Assembly (NCBI GenBank): GCA_964464965.1 | Contig: CAYXHM010000004.1 | Coordinates: 1-64,000, forward strand | Length of the DNA stretch: 64,000 bases | Source: UBA5543 sp964464965 | GTDB lineage: Bacteria; Bacteroidota; Bacteroidia; Chitinophagales; Chitinophagaceae | Direction: 5' to 3' | In this document: piece by piece, positions 1 to 6,938 of the stretch | Numbering within the stretch: the stretch's first letter is position 1 | How the letters are laid out: each line of letters begins with the position of its first letter | Notes under the pieces: model-generated | Database searches by the model: none | Seen by the model: only the letters and a program-made list of their open reading frames with translations | Told to the model about the DNA's origin: nothing | Position numbers and translations under genes: made by a program

Positions 1-24
1 TGCGATTGCGATGATCTTTTTCAT
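1..24 (-). CDS. 5' end of a CDS leaving the left edge (probable signal peptide)
   Basis: On the minus strand an ATG at 24-22 opens MKKIIAIA before the window ends. A lysine pair followed by hydrophobic residues is how exported Bacteroidota proteins usually begin. The leader upstream is A-rich with no Shine-Dalgarno sequence, which is normal here. The gene would be divergent from the histidine kinase at 359. Only eight codons are visible, so neither the product nor the reality of the gene can be settled. Confidence 0.4.
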
Positions 25-358
25 AATTGTTGTTTGTGTTTGTTTGTTGTTAGTTGTTTGTTCGTTATTGTGATGCAAAGATGCGGCGGGGGATGAAACA
101 GTGGAAATAAATCCGTCACGCTTAACCCCCTGTTAGCAACCCGCTAACCAACTGTTAACAAATAATTTTTACTAATCTATTGATAACCAATAGATTAATT
201 TTCTTTAAACCCTTTGTTTGTTAATCGTGCCTTGTTAAATATGTATGCATATCAGGCTTTTGCGGTATAGTATAGTACCGTAATTCACGGATAAGCCTGC
301 CCTCTCTTTTAAAATAACTTTACCCGCTTTGGGTGCGCAATAGGCCCACAGTATTGCC
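25..358. other. Divergent intergenic region with several palindromes
   Basis: No gene is seen. The region holds a perfect inverted repeat at 173-197 (10-base arms TAATCTATTG/CAATAGATTA, 5-base loop), a 6-base inverted repeat GTTAGC/GCTAAC at 132-148 and the 8-base palindrome TGTTAACA at 153-160. It lies between two divergent starts, so operator function is more likely than termination. A TAACTTTA sequence near 320 could be a weak -7 box for the kinase at 359. Confidence 0.5.
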
Positions 359-2155
359 ATGGTGCGAAGTTTCATCTTGTTATACCTCCTGTTATTGCCC
401 TGCTGCCTGGTGGCACAGCAGGGCGACAGCCTGTTGCGCGTGGCAGAGAGCGGTACCCCGCAAGCAAAACTTGCTGCATACAAAACCCTTGCAGCATCCC
501 TGGTTACCAAAAACTTCACCGCATCGGTACAATATGGCGGGCAGGGAATGACCATTGCCCGGGCCCTGAAAGATACGGTAGCCATGGCAGAGCTGCACAG
601 CATCATGGGCGAGGCGCAGTATTTTAAAGGCAACTACGACATTGCCGCAAACCATATCTTCAAAGCCATCCATATTTTTGAGCGGTATAATAATAAGAAA
701 CAACTCGGCAACGCCTTCAATGCCATAGCCAAGCTCTACCGCAAAACCCGCGACCTGGACAAGGCCGACCAGTATTACGACAAGGCCATGCACATCTTCA
801 CCCAACTGCGCGATACCGCCGGTATGGAAATGATATCCAACGAATCGGGCGTGGTGTATGAGTACCGCGGAGATTATAAGGAAGCCATACGCCGCTACAG
901 CATAGCGGAGCAGTACGCACAGGCTACGGGCAACAAAGCAGGTATGGGTTATGCGCTCAACAATATTTCGGGCTCGCTGCTGCTACAGGGTAAATACGCC
1001 GAAGCTGCACTGTACCTGCAACGCGCGCTTGATATCCGCAAAGAAATAAAAGACTCTTTTGCGCTTGCCATTAACTACAGCGACCTCGGCACACTTTACG
1101 ACTCTATGGGCCGCTACCCCCAGGCCATAGCTTATTTAGACAGCAGCAATGCCATAGCGCTGCTGTTGCAGTATCCTCAATTGCGCTCGCACAACTACCG
1201 TGTACTGTCTGCTATAGCCCGCAAACAAGACAACTACCGCGCCGCGTACAACTATTATATACAGGGCGATATTATTAACGATACCATCTTCAACAAGGAA
1301 AAGCTGGCGCAGGTAGATGAACTGAACGCACGCTACCAGGCAGAAAAGAAAGAGCAGCAGATAAAACTGCAGCAGCTGGAGATAAGCAGGCGCAACTACG
1401 TTATCATAGCTATTGTTATTGTGTGTGTTATGGGTGTAGCCCTGGGATATTCGTCCTACCGCAGGTATAAGGTAAAGCAACAACAACGCCTGCAACAGGC
1501 CATCATACACCAGCAGCAACTGGCTACGCAGGCCGTGCTGGAGGCCGAAGAGAACGAACGCCAGCGCATAGGGCATGACCTGCACGATGGCGTAGGGCAG
1601 ATGATGAGCGCAGTGAAAATAAACCTCTCCACGTTTCGCGACGGGCTGTTGTTTGCAGATGAGCAGCAGCGTAGCCGTTACGACAACCTGATGGCCCTTG
1701 TAGATGACTCCTGCAAAGAAGTACGCTCCATATCTCACCAGATGATGCCCAACGCACTGCTGAAAGCGGGACTGGCATCTGCCATCCGCGATTTCCTGAA
1801 CCGCATAGACAGCAGCGTGATAGAAGTGAACCTATATACCGAAGGGCTGAACGAGCGCCTGGGCACAGATACCGAGACCGTGCTGTACCGCGCTATACAG
1901 GAATGCGTGAACAACGTGATAAAACATGCCCGTGCTGCCCGGCTCGACATCGCTATTATAAAAGATGAAGACGGCATCAGCGCAACTATAGAAGACAACG
2001 GCCGCGGGTTTGACACCAGCCAGGCAGGCGTTTTTGATGGTATAGGTCTTAAAAACATCCGCGCCCGTATAGAATACCTGAAAGGCACAGTAGATTTCGA
2101 CTCCCGTTCCGGGCAGGGCACTGTTGTCACCATCAACATACCGTATAGTGTATAG
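359..2155 (+). CDS. TPR sensor histidine kinase (HisKA_3/DesK-NarX type)
   Basis: 598 residues. A signal peptide (about residues 1-19, ending CCLVAQ) is followed by a periplasmic tetratricopeptide region (about 60-300), a coiled segment, one membrane helix (about 347-368) and a cytoplasmic kinase. The HisKA_3 motif RIGHDLHDGVGQ puts the phospho-acceptor at H409. The ATPase domain shows the N box ECVNNVIKH (515-523), the G1 box DNGRGFD (536-542) and G2 GIGLKNIRAR. Such kinases usually pair with a LuxR-type response regulator, but none is encoded nearby, so it looks orphan. It is a clear paralogue of the kinase at 8046-9857. The ligand is unknown. Confidence 0.93.
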   Translation: MVRSFILLYLLLLPCCLVAQQGDSLLRVAESGTPQAKLAAYKTLAASLVTKNFTASVQYGGQGMTIARALKDTVAMAELHSIMGEAQYFKGNYDIAANHIFKAIHIFERYNNKKQLGNAFNAIAKLYRKTRDLDKADQYYDKAMHIFTQLRDTAGMEMISNESGVVYEYRGDYKEAIRRYSIAEQYAQATGNKAGMGYALNNISGSLLLQGKYAEAALYLQRALDIRKEIKDSFALAINYSDLGTLYDSMGRYPQAIAYLDSSNAIALLLQYPQLRSHNYRVLSAIARKQDNYRAAYNYYIQGDIINDTIFNKEKLAQVDELNARYQAEKKEQQIKLQQLEISRRNYVIIAIVIVCVMGVALGYSSYRRYKVKQQQRLQQAIIHQQQLATQAVLEAEENERQRIGHDLHDGVGQMMSAVKINLSTFRDGLLFADEQQRSRYDNLMALVDDSCKEVRSISHQMMPNALLKAGLASAIRDFLNRIDSSVIEVNLYTEGLNERLGTDTETVLYRAIQECVNNVIKHARAARLDIAIIKDEDGISATIEDNGRGFDTSQAGVFDGIGLKNIRARIEYLKGTVDFDSRSGQGTVVTINIPYSV

Positions 2156-2188
2156 GGGTTTTGTCTGCTGTAAATCACGATGGAGCGT

Positions 2189-2217
2189 GTAGCAGCGTAG
2201 CACTGCTACGCTGCTAC
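2189..2217. repeat. Palindromic repeat A, copy 1
   Basis: A 29-base near-perfect palindrome with 14-base arms starting GTAGCAGCGTAG and a single unpaired central base. It is the most symmetrical of six related copies between 2.2 and 5.2 kb. It starts about 34 bases after the histidine kinase stop codon and 17 bases before hairpin unit U1. Confidence 0.9.
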
Positions 2218-2234
2218 AGTTGAGAAATTAAAAA

Positions 2235-2302
2235 CTCCCCTCCTTACGAAGGAGGGGAGAATGGCTGTTGTCCGAAGGACAGGAAAGCCATTCGGGGGAG
2301 GT
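2235..2302 (+). repeat. Hairpin repeat unit U1
   Basis: Three parts in order. Hairpin I (2235-2259) has perfect 11-base arms, core CCCCTCCTT-ACG-AAGGAGGGG. Hairpin II has the outer stem GAATGGCT (2259-2266) / AGCCATTC (2286-2293) and an inner stem TGTCC/GGACA. The tail is GGGGGAGGT (2294-2302). The same three-part order recurs at 2321-2388 and 4099-4166 (both reversed), 4219-4298 and 5173-5252, with a different hairpin II stem in most copies. Confidence 0.9.
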
Positions 2303-2320
2303 GTCCTCGCGCGAGTGTTT

Positions 2321-2388
2321 ACCTCCCCGGTTGCGCTACGTCTGTCTGAGACAGACCGCGCAACATCCCCTCCTTCGTAAGGAGGGGA
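2321..2388 (-). repeat. Hairpin repeat unit U2 (inverted against U1)
   Basis: Read on the minus strand it has hairpin I (2366-2388, perfect 10-base arms), hairpin II with stem GTTGCGC (2330-2336) / GCGCAAC (2358-2364) enclosing a perfect inner stem GTCTGTCT/AGACAGAC, and the GGGGAGGT tail. U1 and U2 meet tail to tail around the palindrome CTCGCGCGAG (2306-2315). Confidence 0.9.
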
Positions 2389-2408
2389 ATTAATATGTTG
2401 TGTATTTT

Positions 2409-2438
2409 GTAGCAGGTGTAGCAGTGCTACGGTGCTAC
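2409..2438 (-). repeat. Palindromic repeat A, copy 2
   Basis: A 30-base copy of repeat A in reverse orientation relative to the copies at 4052, 4731 and 5128 (its complement begins GTAGCACCGTAGCAC). With copy 1, U1 and U2 it forms a roughly 250-base symmetrical block between two convergent genes. Confidence 0.9.
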
Positions 2439-2450
2439 AGTTGAGAAGCT

Positions 2451-2541
2451 CCCCCTATCCCCCTAAAGGGAGACTAACAACGTAATGATTTTTACATAAT
2501 TTCTGTCTGCAAAATGTGTCGCCCCTTTAGGGGGGATAGGG
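2451..2541. repeat. Inverted-repeat element C (MITE-like)
   Basis: CCCTATCCCCCTAAAGGG at 2453-2470 is repeated in inverted orientation at 2523-2541, with one extra G, around an AT-rich core of about 52 bases with no coding potential. The sequence is different from repeats A and U. It may be a small non-autonomous element or a structured terminator between the convergent genes at 359 and 2617. No target duplication was identified. Confidence 0.7.
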
Positions 2542-2616
2542 TGACGAACTGCTGTATTTTCATCCTAAGTTAAAGGGATTCCTTGTCTTAGGAAGATTTA
2601 TGTCATTTTTATACTA

Positions 2617-3903
2617 TTACTGCACTAATAGTTTTTTTATAGGCAGCGCACCCTCGGTTGTGGTCGTCTTCAAAAAGTACATCCCAGGCTCTGTGTTAGA
2701 TAACGGGATCCTTACCTTACCCGACTGGCCGGTAACGCTTGTTATTTCTTTACCCTGGATGTTTATGACTGCAATATTGTAAATTTTCCCATCGGGTAGT
2801 GTTACGTCAATGAACTGGCGTGCCGGGTTAGGGGAAACTATAACGTTTTTTGTTCCGGCAACTTCACTTATTGTAGCAGGAGGAGGGTTGCTAGTCGTAC
2901 AAGTCGCATCATAATCAAATTTTACCAGTGCATAATTAACATCATCATATCCGTCCCTGATTTTTGATGCAATGAAGGACGAGTCGTTCGAACACCAACA
3001 ATTATTTGTCAGGTCTATATTGTATATGTAATCATAACGAACATTCCAGGTAGTATTGTTGCATATTTTATTGTTTTTGAACTCAACGCCAGGAGTAGGT
3101 GAAAACATCCTGTCTATAACCACACCTATGTCGTTATTATATACCTGGTTATTTACAAATTTAGTATCGTGGTGCATGTCTACTTGTGCGCCTATCGAAT
3201 TGTCGAATAGATAAGAGTTTCGTATTTCATGATATAGATATGCGCCTTTAACAGTATTGCCTGTATATACACAGCCATCTACATAGCCCCCTTCGCTGCC
3301 GATTTCATTATTTACAAACCAGCAGTTTTTAATATATACATCGTGATCTTCGCCACCTCCATAAATGCCGTAGTGGTTATTAATAAATAAACAATTCAGG
3401 AAAGTTATGATAATGGACCTTGCAGAAGCGGAAAGGTCTTTCAGTATATATTTGTTATTGCTAAAGCGAGAGTTTTTTATTGTATAGGGGCCATTAGTTG
3501 CCGACCAGCCAAAATCAAAAAAATCCTGTGCATACTCAACTATTACATACTCCAGCGCAAATTTGTCTTTCCCAGGAGTAGAAACGTCAGTCGCAAGCCC
3601 CGCGTAGTCACCCCTTGCCGGCGTGGCCTCTGCCGAAGTGAACGTTATACTGTCTCTTACAGTACCAATTGCTGTTAAACTTCCCCGAAAAGTTATTTTA
3701 GCGTCCTTTTTAAACTTTACTGTTGCGCCTGGCTCTATAGTTAATGTGGCACCATCAAATACAACTACGTTTCCGTCTATTATATGCGGGCTGTTTACTT
3801 TAGTCCATGTTGTATTGGTATATATGCCCCCGGAAATATTGGTTTGTGCAGAAAGGACACAAGAGAATGATAAAAACACGAAAAGATTAATTAAGGATTT
3901 CAT
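2617..3903 (-). CDS. Secreted parallel beta-helix protein with T9SS type A sorting domain
   Basis: 428 residues. A Sec signal peptide (1-20, ending VLSAQ) is followed by about 300 residues of short repeating strands with recurring N-N and I-x-N-x ladder patterns such as NNHYGIYGG and KNCWFVNNEIG, as in right-handed beta-helix or pectate-lyase-like folds. The C-terminal 75 residues (VSPNPARQFIDV ... GMYFLKTTT ... KKLLVQ) are a T9SS type A sorting domain, so the product should cross the outer membrane and be released or anchored. No catalytic residues are recognised; polysaccharide binding or cleavage is only a guess. Repeat-filled spacers lie on both sides. Confidence 0.85.
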   Translation of the reverse strand: MKSLINLFVFLSFSCVLSAQTNISGGIYTNTTWTKVNSPHIIDGNVVVFDGATLTIEPGATVKFKKDAKITFRGSLTAIGTVRDSITFTSAEATPARGDYAGLATDVSTPGKDKFALEYVIVEYAQDFFDFGWSATNGPYTIKNSRFSNNKYILKDLSASARSIIITFLNCLFINNHYGIYGGGEDHDVYIKNCWFVNNEIGSEGGYVDGCVYTGNTVKGAYLYHEIRNSYLFDNSIGAQVDMHHDTKFVNNQVYNNDIGVVIDRMFSPTPGVEFKNNKICNNTTWNVRYDYIYNIDLTNNCWCSNDSSFIASKIRDGYDDVNYALVKFDYDATCTTSNPPPATISEVAGTKNVIVSPNPARQFIDVTLPDGKIYNIAVINIQGKEITSVTGQSGKVRIPLSNTEPGMYFLKTTTTEGALPIKKLLVQ

Positions 3904-4051
3904 AAGGTATGTTTAGTTAGTAAATATAAATAACAATAAAAGTATTTTACACCATTCAGTTTTATTTTACAAAAGAATGGCTAAGTAAGATGTTATACGC
4001 ATTAACGAATAACGATTTAATTTATTGTCTCAAACTTTTTGGTGACATTTT

Positions 4052-4081
4052 GTAGCACCGTAGCACTGCTACACTTGCTAC
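4052..4081 (+). repeat. Palindromic repeat A, copy 3
   Basis: A 30-base copy differing from the copy at 4731-4760 by one base (CTT for CCT near the 3' end). It lies between the start of the beta-helix gene and hairpin unit U3. The rest of 3904-4051 is AT-rich and shows nothing else recognisable. Confidence 0.9.
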
Positions 4082-4098
4082 AAAATGAGCTATCTGCC

Positions 4099-4166
4099 CT
4101 TCGCGAGTCTTCACCTCCCCCGAATCCGCTGGTTAGCGGATTCTCCCCTCCTTCGTAAAGAGGGGA
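4099..4166 (-). repeat. Hairpin repeat unit U3 (inverted)
   Basis: On the minus strand: hairpin I (4144-4166, one mismatch), then a shorter hairpin II with perfect 9-base arms GAATCCGCT/AGCGGATTC (4122-4143, loop GGTT), then the GGGGGAGGTG tail and a TCGCGA palindrome at 4101-4106. Hairpin II has a completely different stem from U1 and U4 but is fully paired. Confidence 0.88.
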
Positions 4167-4178
4167 ATTGCTTTCCGG

Positions 4179-4202
4179 GTATAGCACCGTAGCACTGCTG
4201 CA
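4179..4202 (+). repeat. Palindromic repeat A, copy 4 (truncated)
   Basis: A partial copy, missing the 3' end. It sits between the outward-facing units U3 and U4, so both could use it as their A element. It is followed by a run of A residues. Confidence 0.75.
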
Positions 4203-4218
4203 AAAAAAATACACTAAC

Positions 4219-4298
4219 TCCCCTCCTTACGAAGGAGGGGACGATTGACGTTCCCGCTTAAGCGGGAGGAAGGCAATCGGGGGGAGGTAAACACACGC
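4219..4298 (+). repeat. Hairpin repeat unit U4
   Basis: Hairpin I at 4219-4241 is perfect. Hairpin II has the outer stem CGATTG (4242-4247) / CAATCG (4274-4279) around the perfect palindrome CCCGCTTAAGCGGG (4253-4266). The tail GGGGGAGGTAAACACACGCG runs to within about five bases of the stop codon of the DUF559 gene, which reads toward it. Confidence 0.9.
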
Positions 4299-4302
4299 GC
4301 GG

Positions 4303-4671
4303 CTAATTATTAAAACATTTCCTGATCTCGCTCAATACCCAATCGGTAAGGGTAAACACATCTTTATTCTCAAAGCGCAATACTTTAAATCCCAAATCTG
4401 CCAGGCGTTCATCACGGTACTTATCATTTTCTGCTACGGTAGGGTGGTCATGTACCGCACCGTCTAATTCAATCACCAGGTTTTCCTGCGGGCAGAAAAA
4501 ATCAACTATATAGTTTTCAATACTCACCTGTCGCCTGAACCTGCGGCCATCAAGTTGTTTGTTTTTGAGTAGTTGCCACAAAGCGGCCTCGGCGGGTGTT
4601 GGGTTATTACGCAACCCGCGGCGTGTATCCGTCAGGTGACTAAGGTTCATAAAACTGTCTTTGCTGCGCAT
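4303..4671 (-). CDS. DUF559 (Vsr/PD-(D/E)xK-like) endonuclease domain protein
   Basis: 122 residues, the usual length for stand-alone DUF559 proteins. The family pattern is complete: RNNPTPAEAALWQLLKNKQL, then GRRFRRQVSIENYIVDFFCP, then the acidic core LVIELDGAVHDH, then RDERLADLGFKVLRFENKDV. These are related to very-short-patch-repair and restriction-enzyme folds, and no biochemical role is firmly known for this branch. Its 3' end abuts hairpin unit U4. Upstream of its start a degenerate tail (ATCTCCCCGG near 4710) and repeat A copy 5 follow, so the gene is embedded in the repeat family. It may process or mobilise those repeats, or simply share the same insertion sites; that is inference. 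Confidence 0.85.
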   Translation of the reverse strand: MRSKDSFMNLSHLTDTRRGLRNNPTPAEAALWQLLKNKQLDGRRFRRQVSIENYIVDFFCPQENLVIELDGAVHDHPTVAENDKYRDERLADLGFKVLRFENKDVFTLTDWVLSEIRKCFNN

Positions 4672-4730
4672 GTATAAATATACAAATTAGCTCTACTTCA
4701 CGAATGGTTATCTCCCCGGTTCATGTTTTT

Positions 4731-4760
4731 GTAGCACCGTAGCACTGCTACACCTGCTAC
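4731..4760 (+). repeat. Palindromic repeat A, copy 5
   Basis: A full 30-base copy placed directly between the DUF559 gene and the stop codon of the DUF2007 gene, two bases before the latter. No intact hairpin unit follows; degenerate pieces of one (GAATGG near 4702 and TCTCCCCGG near 4711) lie just upstream. Confidence 0.9.
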
Positions 4761-4762
4761 AA

Positions 4763-5101
4763 TTATTGATTAGAAGCAAAAAATATCAGCAGAAACAACA
4801 CAGCCACAACTACCAGCACTATTATCAGCAGGATATCTGCCTTGCGTTTTTTTTGTGGGTTGGATGCGGTGAACCGCCCGCTGTCTTCGTAGTGAACATC
4901 CTTCAGTATCTCTTTAGCGGCTTTTACGTCTTTTTCCTGCACCTGTAGTTTTATGCCGCCCAGGGCTATGTCATAAAAAGGTTGGGCAGATATGGTATGT
5001 TCATCCCGTACAAAACAAGGTATGCCATCTGCCTCAAGACGGCCCTTTACCACATGCATGTCGAATGAGTTGGAAAAACGGGCTACGGTCACAAAATCCA
5101 T
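4763..5101 (-). CDS. DUF2007 domain protein with C-terminal membrane anchor
   Basis: 112 residues. The N-terminal 70 residues match the DUF2007 putative signal-transducing fold, visible as VARFSNSFDMHVVKGRLEADGIPC followed by KLQVQEKDVKAAKEIL. A linker rich in charged residues leads to one membrane helix at the C terminus (about 88-109, LLIIVLVVVAVLFLLIFF). It is probably a small inner-membrane protein facing the cytoplasm. Its function is not known. Repeat A copies lie immediately on both sides. Confidence 0.8.
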   Translation of the reverse strand: MDFVTVARFSNSFDMHVVKGRLEADGIPCFVRDEHTISAQPFYDIALGGIKLQVQEKDVKAAKEILKDVHYEDSGRFTASNPQKKRKADILLIIVLVVVAVLFLLIFFASNQ

Positions 5102-5127
5102 ATATCAAATATACAGGTTAAAAAACT

Positions 5128-5156
5128 GTAGCACCGTAGCATTGCTACACTGCTAC
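5128..5156 (+). repeat. Palindromic repeat A, copy 6
   Basis: A 29-base copy with two differences from copy 5. It is followed after 16 bases by hairpin unit U5, the same A-spacer-U order seen at 2189 and 4179. Confidence 0.9.
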
Positions 5157-5172
5157 AAACAATTCACTAACA

Positions 5173-5252
5173 CCCCTCCTTCGTAAGGAGGGGAGAATGG
5201 ATGTTGGCCAAAGGACAGGAAAGCCATTCGGGGGAGGTAAACACTCGCGAGT
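5173..5252 (+). repeat. Hairpin repeat unit U5
   Basis: Hairpin I at 5173-5193 has perfect 9-base arms. Hairpin II has the outer stem GAATGG (5195-5200) / CCATTC (5224-5229). The tail GGGGGAGGTAAACACTCGCG ends in the palindrome ACTCGCGAGT (5243-5252). Its hairpin II is close to that of U1, but the inner stem has partly decayed. Confidence 0.88.
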
Positions 5253-5308
5253 CGTAAGGAGGGATGTTATTCCATTGCTCAAATGTTCAATAATTTTTCC
5301 TGAAATAA

Positions 5309-5338
5309 TTGTACAAATGTACAAAATGTCTTAATTTG
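5309..5338 (+). promoter_or_regulatory. Promoter with operator-like inverted repeat
   Basis: TTGTACA-AA-TGTACAA (5309-5324) is a perfect 7+2+7 inverted repeat. Its first TTG sits 19 bases before TTAATTTG (5331-5338), which matches the Bacteroidota -7 box at seven of eight positions, so a repressor here would cover the -33 element. It precedes the translesion polymerase gene by about 18 bases. A damage-response (LexA/S24-type) operator is a reasonable guess, not shown. Confidence 0.6.
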
Positions 5339-5356
5339 CATGAAAAGCATTCAATA

Positions 5357-6886
5357 ATGGAAAGGTCGTTTAAGGGCAAGGAACGTTTTTCTCATAATTC
5401 GCTGGAGGTGCAACCCGGGGCTGTAAAAATGTATATAGATATGAACAGCTTTTTTGCCAGTTGCGAGCAGCAGGATAATCCTGAATTGCGCGACCGCCCG
5501 ATAGGGGTCATAACGCATCCCAGTGCTAATGCCTGTGTAATAGCCCCATCTGTAGAGGCTAAAAAATTCGGGGTGAAAACGGGTATGCGCCTGGGCGAAT
5601 GCCGCGCCTTATGCCCGCAGATAGTACCTGTATTGTGCCGCCCGCAACGTTACCGCTATTACCATATCCTTATTATAAAGATCCTGAACAGCTATTGCGA
5701 AGATGTACTGCCCAAAAGTATAGACGAGGCGGTGATGAATTTTTCCAGCTACAGGCTGATATACCATGATTTTAAAGAAGTGGCGCGGCAAATAAAAGCG
5801 GATATAAAAAAGGAGTGCGGTGAATATGTAAAATGCAGCATCGGTATTGCGCCCAATGCATTCCTTGCCAAGCTGGCTACCGAAATTCAGAAACCTGACG
5901 GCCTTATAGAAATTACCCCTGAAAACATTGATGGACATTTGTCTAAAATGAAACTGACCGACCTGCCGGGTGTAGCACGTGCCAATGAAAAGCGGTTGCT
6001 TACAATAGGTATCCGTAATCCCTATGAAATGAGGCATGCCGGGGAGAGCCTGCTGCGCAAAGCCTTTGGGGGCGTGGTGGGCAATTACTGGCATAACCGC
6101 CTGAATTTTAAGGAGGTGGATATGTATAAGAATAACTACAAAGGCATGAGTGCAGGGCGTACCCTGAGCCGCCCGCAGCGTGAAAGCCGGCAGGCTATGG
6201 AAAGTATGCTGATATCGCTATGCACCCGCCTGGAACAGCGTATGGTGAAGCAGGAGGTATTTTGCCGCGAGGTGAATTTTGCCATAAGATACTATGACGG
6301 TACCCATTGGGATATCAAAGTAAGACTGGCCACGCCAACGCAGGATGCTATGGATATGCGCAAACATATTCTGCAAAAGATAGCGGAGTTTGAAAACGGC
6401 AGGAGGGGAGAAAAGATATTCAGCAACAAAACACAACATATGGTGGTGTCCATAGCCAATTTTGTGACACACAAGCTGATGCAATACAGCCTGTTCGACA
6501 ACAGTATGCGCCGCGATGACCTGCGCAAAACCATGTACGAGATAAAAGACAACTATGGCAAGAACAGCGTGCGCCGTGCGGCTGAAACCTTGCAGCATGA
6601 TGTAATGCGGGATGCTATAGGCTTTGGTTCTGTAAAAGACCTGTATGAGGGTAAGCACTTTAACCACTACCTGCTGGAAGAAGATACATTGGGCGCCAAG
6701 AAGCAGCGCACCATACGGGTGCAGGAGGGTGCGGACGAGGATACCCCTGATTGGGATATCAACCAGGATACAGATGCCCTTGCAGAGTATGTAGCCTTAA
6801 AGCAGCAAAAGGAAATTCTGGCTAAAAGCAGGGAGGTGAGAAAACCTGTGTATAAGCCGGTTTCTTATTTCGATGGTTGGGCATAA
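5357..6886 (+). CDS. Y-family translesion DNA polymerase (DinB/UmuC-like)
   Basis: 509 residues from the ATG at 5357. An earlier in-frame ATG lies inside the operator and -33 region and is not used here. The palm carries the metal ligands D28 (MYIDMNSFFASCEQQ) and D123-E124 (SIDEA), with the steric-gate aromatics F32/F33. SIGIAPNAFLAKLATE and the helix-hairpin-helix LTDLPGVARANEKRL follow, then a little-finger domain to about 400. The final 100 residues are charged and not recognised. It would bypass lesions during replication. The radical SAM gene follows after 52 bases, probably in one damage-response operon. Confidence 0.9.
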   Translation: MERSFKGKERFSHNSLEVQPGAVKMYIDMNSFFASCEQQDNPELRDRPIGVITHPSANACVIAPSVEAKKFGVKTGMRLGECRALCPQIVPVLCRPQRYRYYHILIIKILNSYCEDVLPKSIDEAVMNFSSYRLIYHDFKEVARQIKADIKKECGEYVKCSIGIAPNAFLAKLATEIQKPDGLIEITPENIDGHLSKMKLTDLPGVARANEKRLLTIGIRNPYEMRHAGESLLRKAFGGVVGNYWHNRLNFKEVDMYKNNYKGMSAGRTLSRPQRESRQAMESMLISLCTRLEQRMVKQEVFCREVNFAIRYYDGTHWDIKVRLATPTQDAMDMRKHILQKIAEFENGRRGEKIFSNKTQHMVVSIANFVTHKLMQYSLFDNSMRRDDLRKTMYEIKDNYGKNSVRRAAETLQHDVMRDAIGFGSVKDLYEGKHFNHYLLEEDTLGAKKQRTIRVQEGADEDTPDWDINQDTDALAEYVALKQQKEILAKSREVRKPVYKPVSYFDGWA

Positions 6887-6938
6887 TAAAAAAGGTAAAA
6901 AAACACAACATTTTACAACAAATACAAAGGAGGGAGTC

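Noticed and set aside
235..633. Minus-strand 132-codon frame near the left end
   Set aside because: It is antisense to the histidine kinase start and has no recognisable domain.
4017..4214. 65-codon open frame on the minus strand
   Set aside because: It is a translation of repeat A and hairpin unit U3; the residues mirror the repeats (CSSATVL appears twice) and there is no independent coding signal.
2189..5252. Repeats considered as a CRISPR array
   Set aside because: Copies are spread over 3 kb, interrupted by genes, have irregular spacing and both orientations, and no cas gene is present.
5309..5356. Earlier start codon for the Y-family polymerase
   Set aside because: It would place the start inside the operator and -33 element; the 16 extra residues are not family-like.
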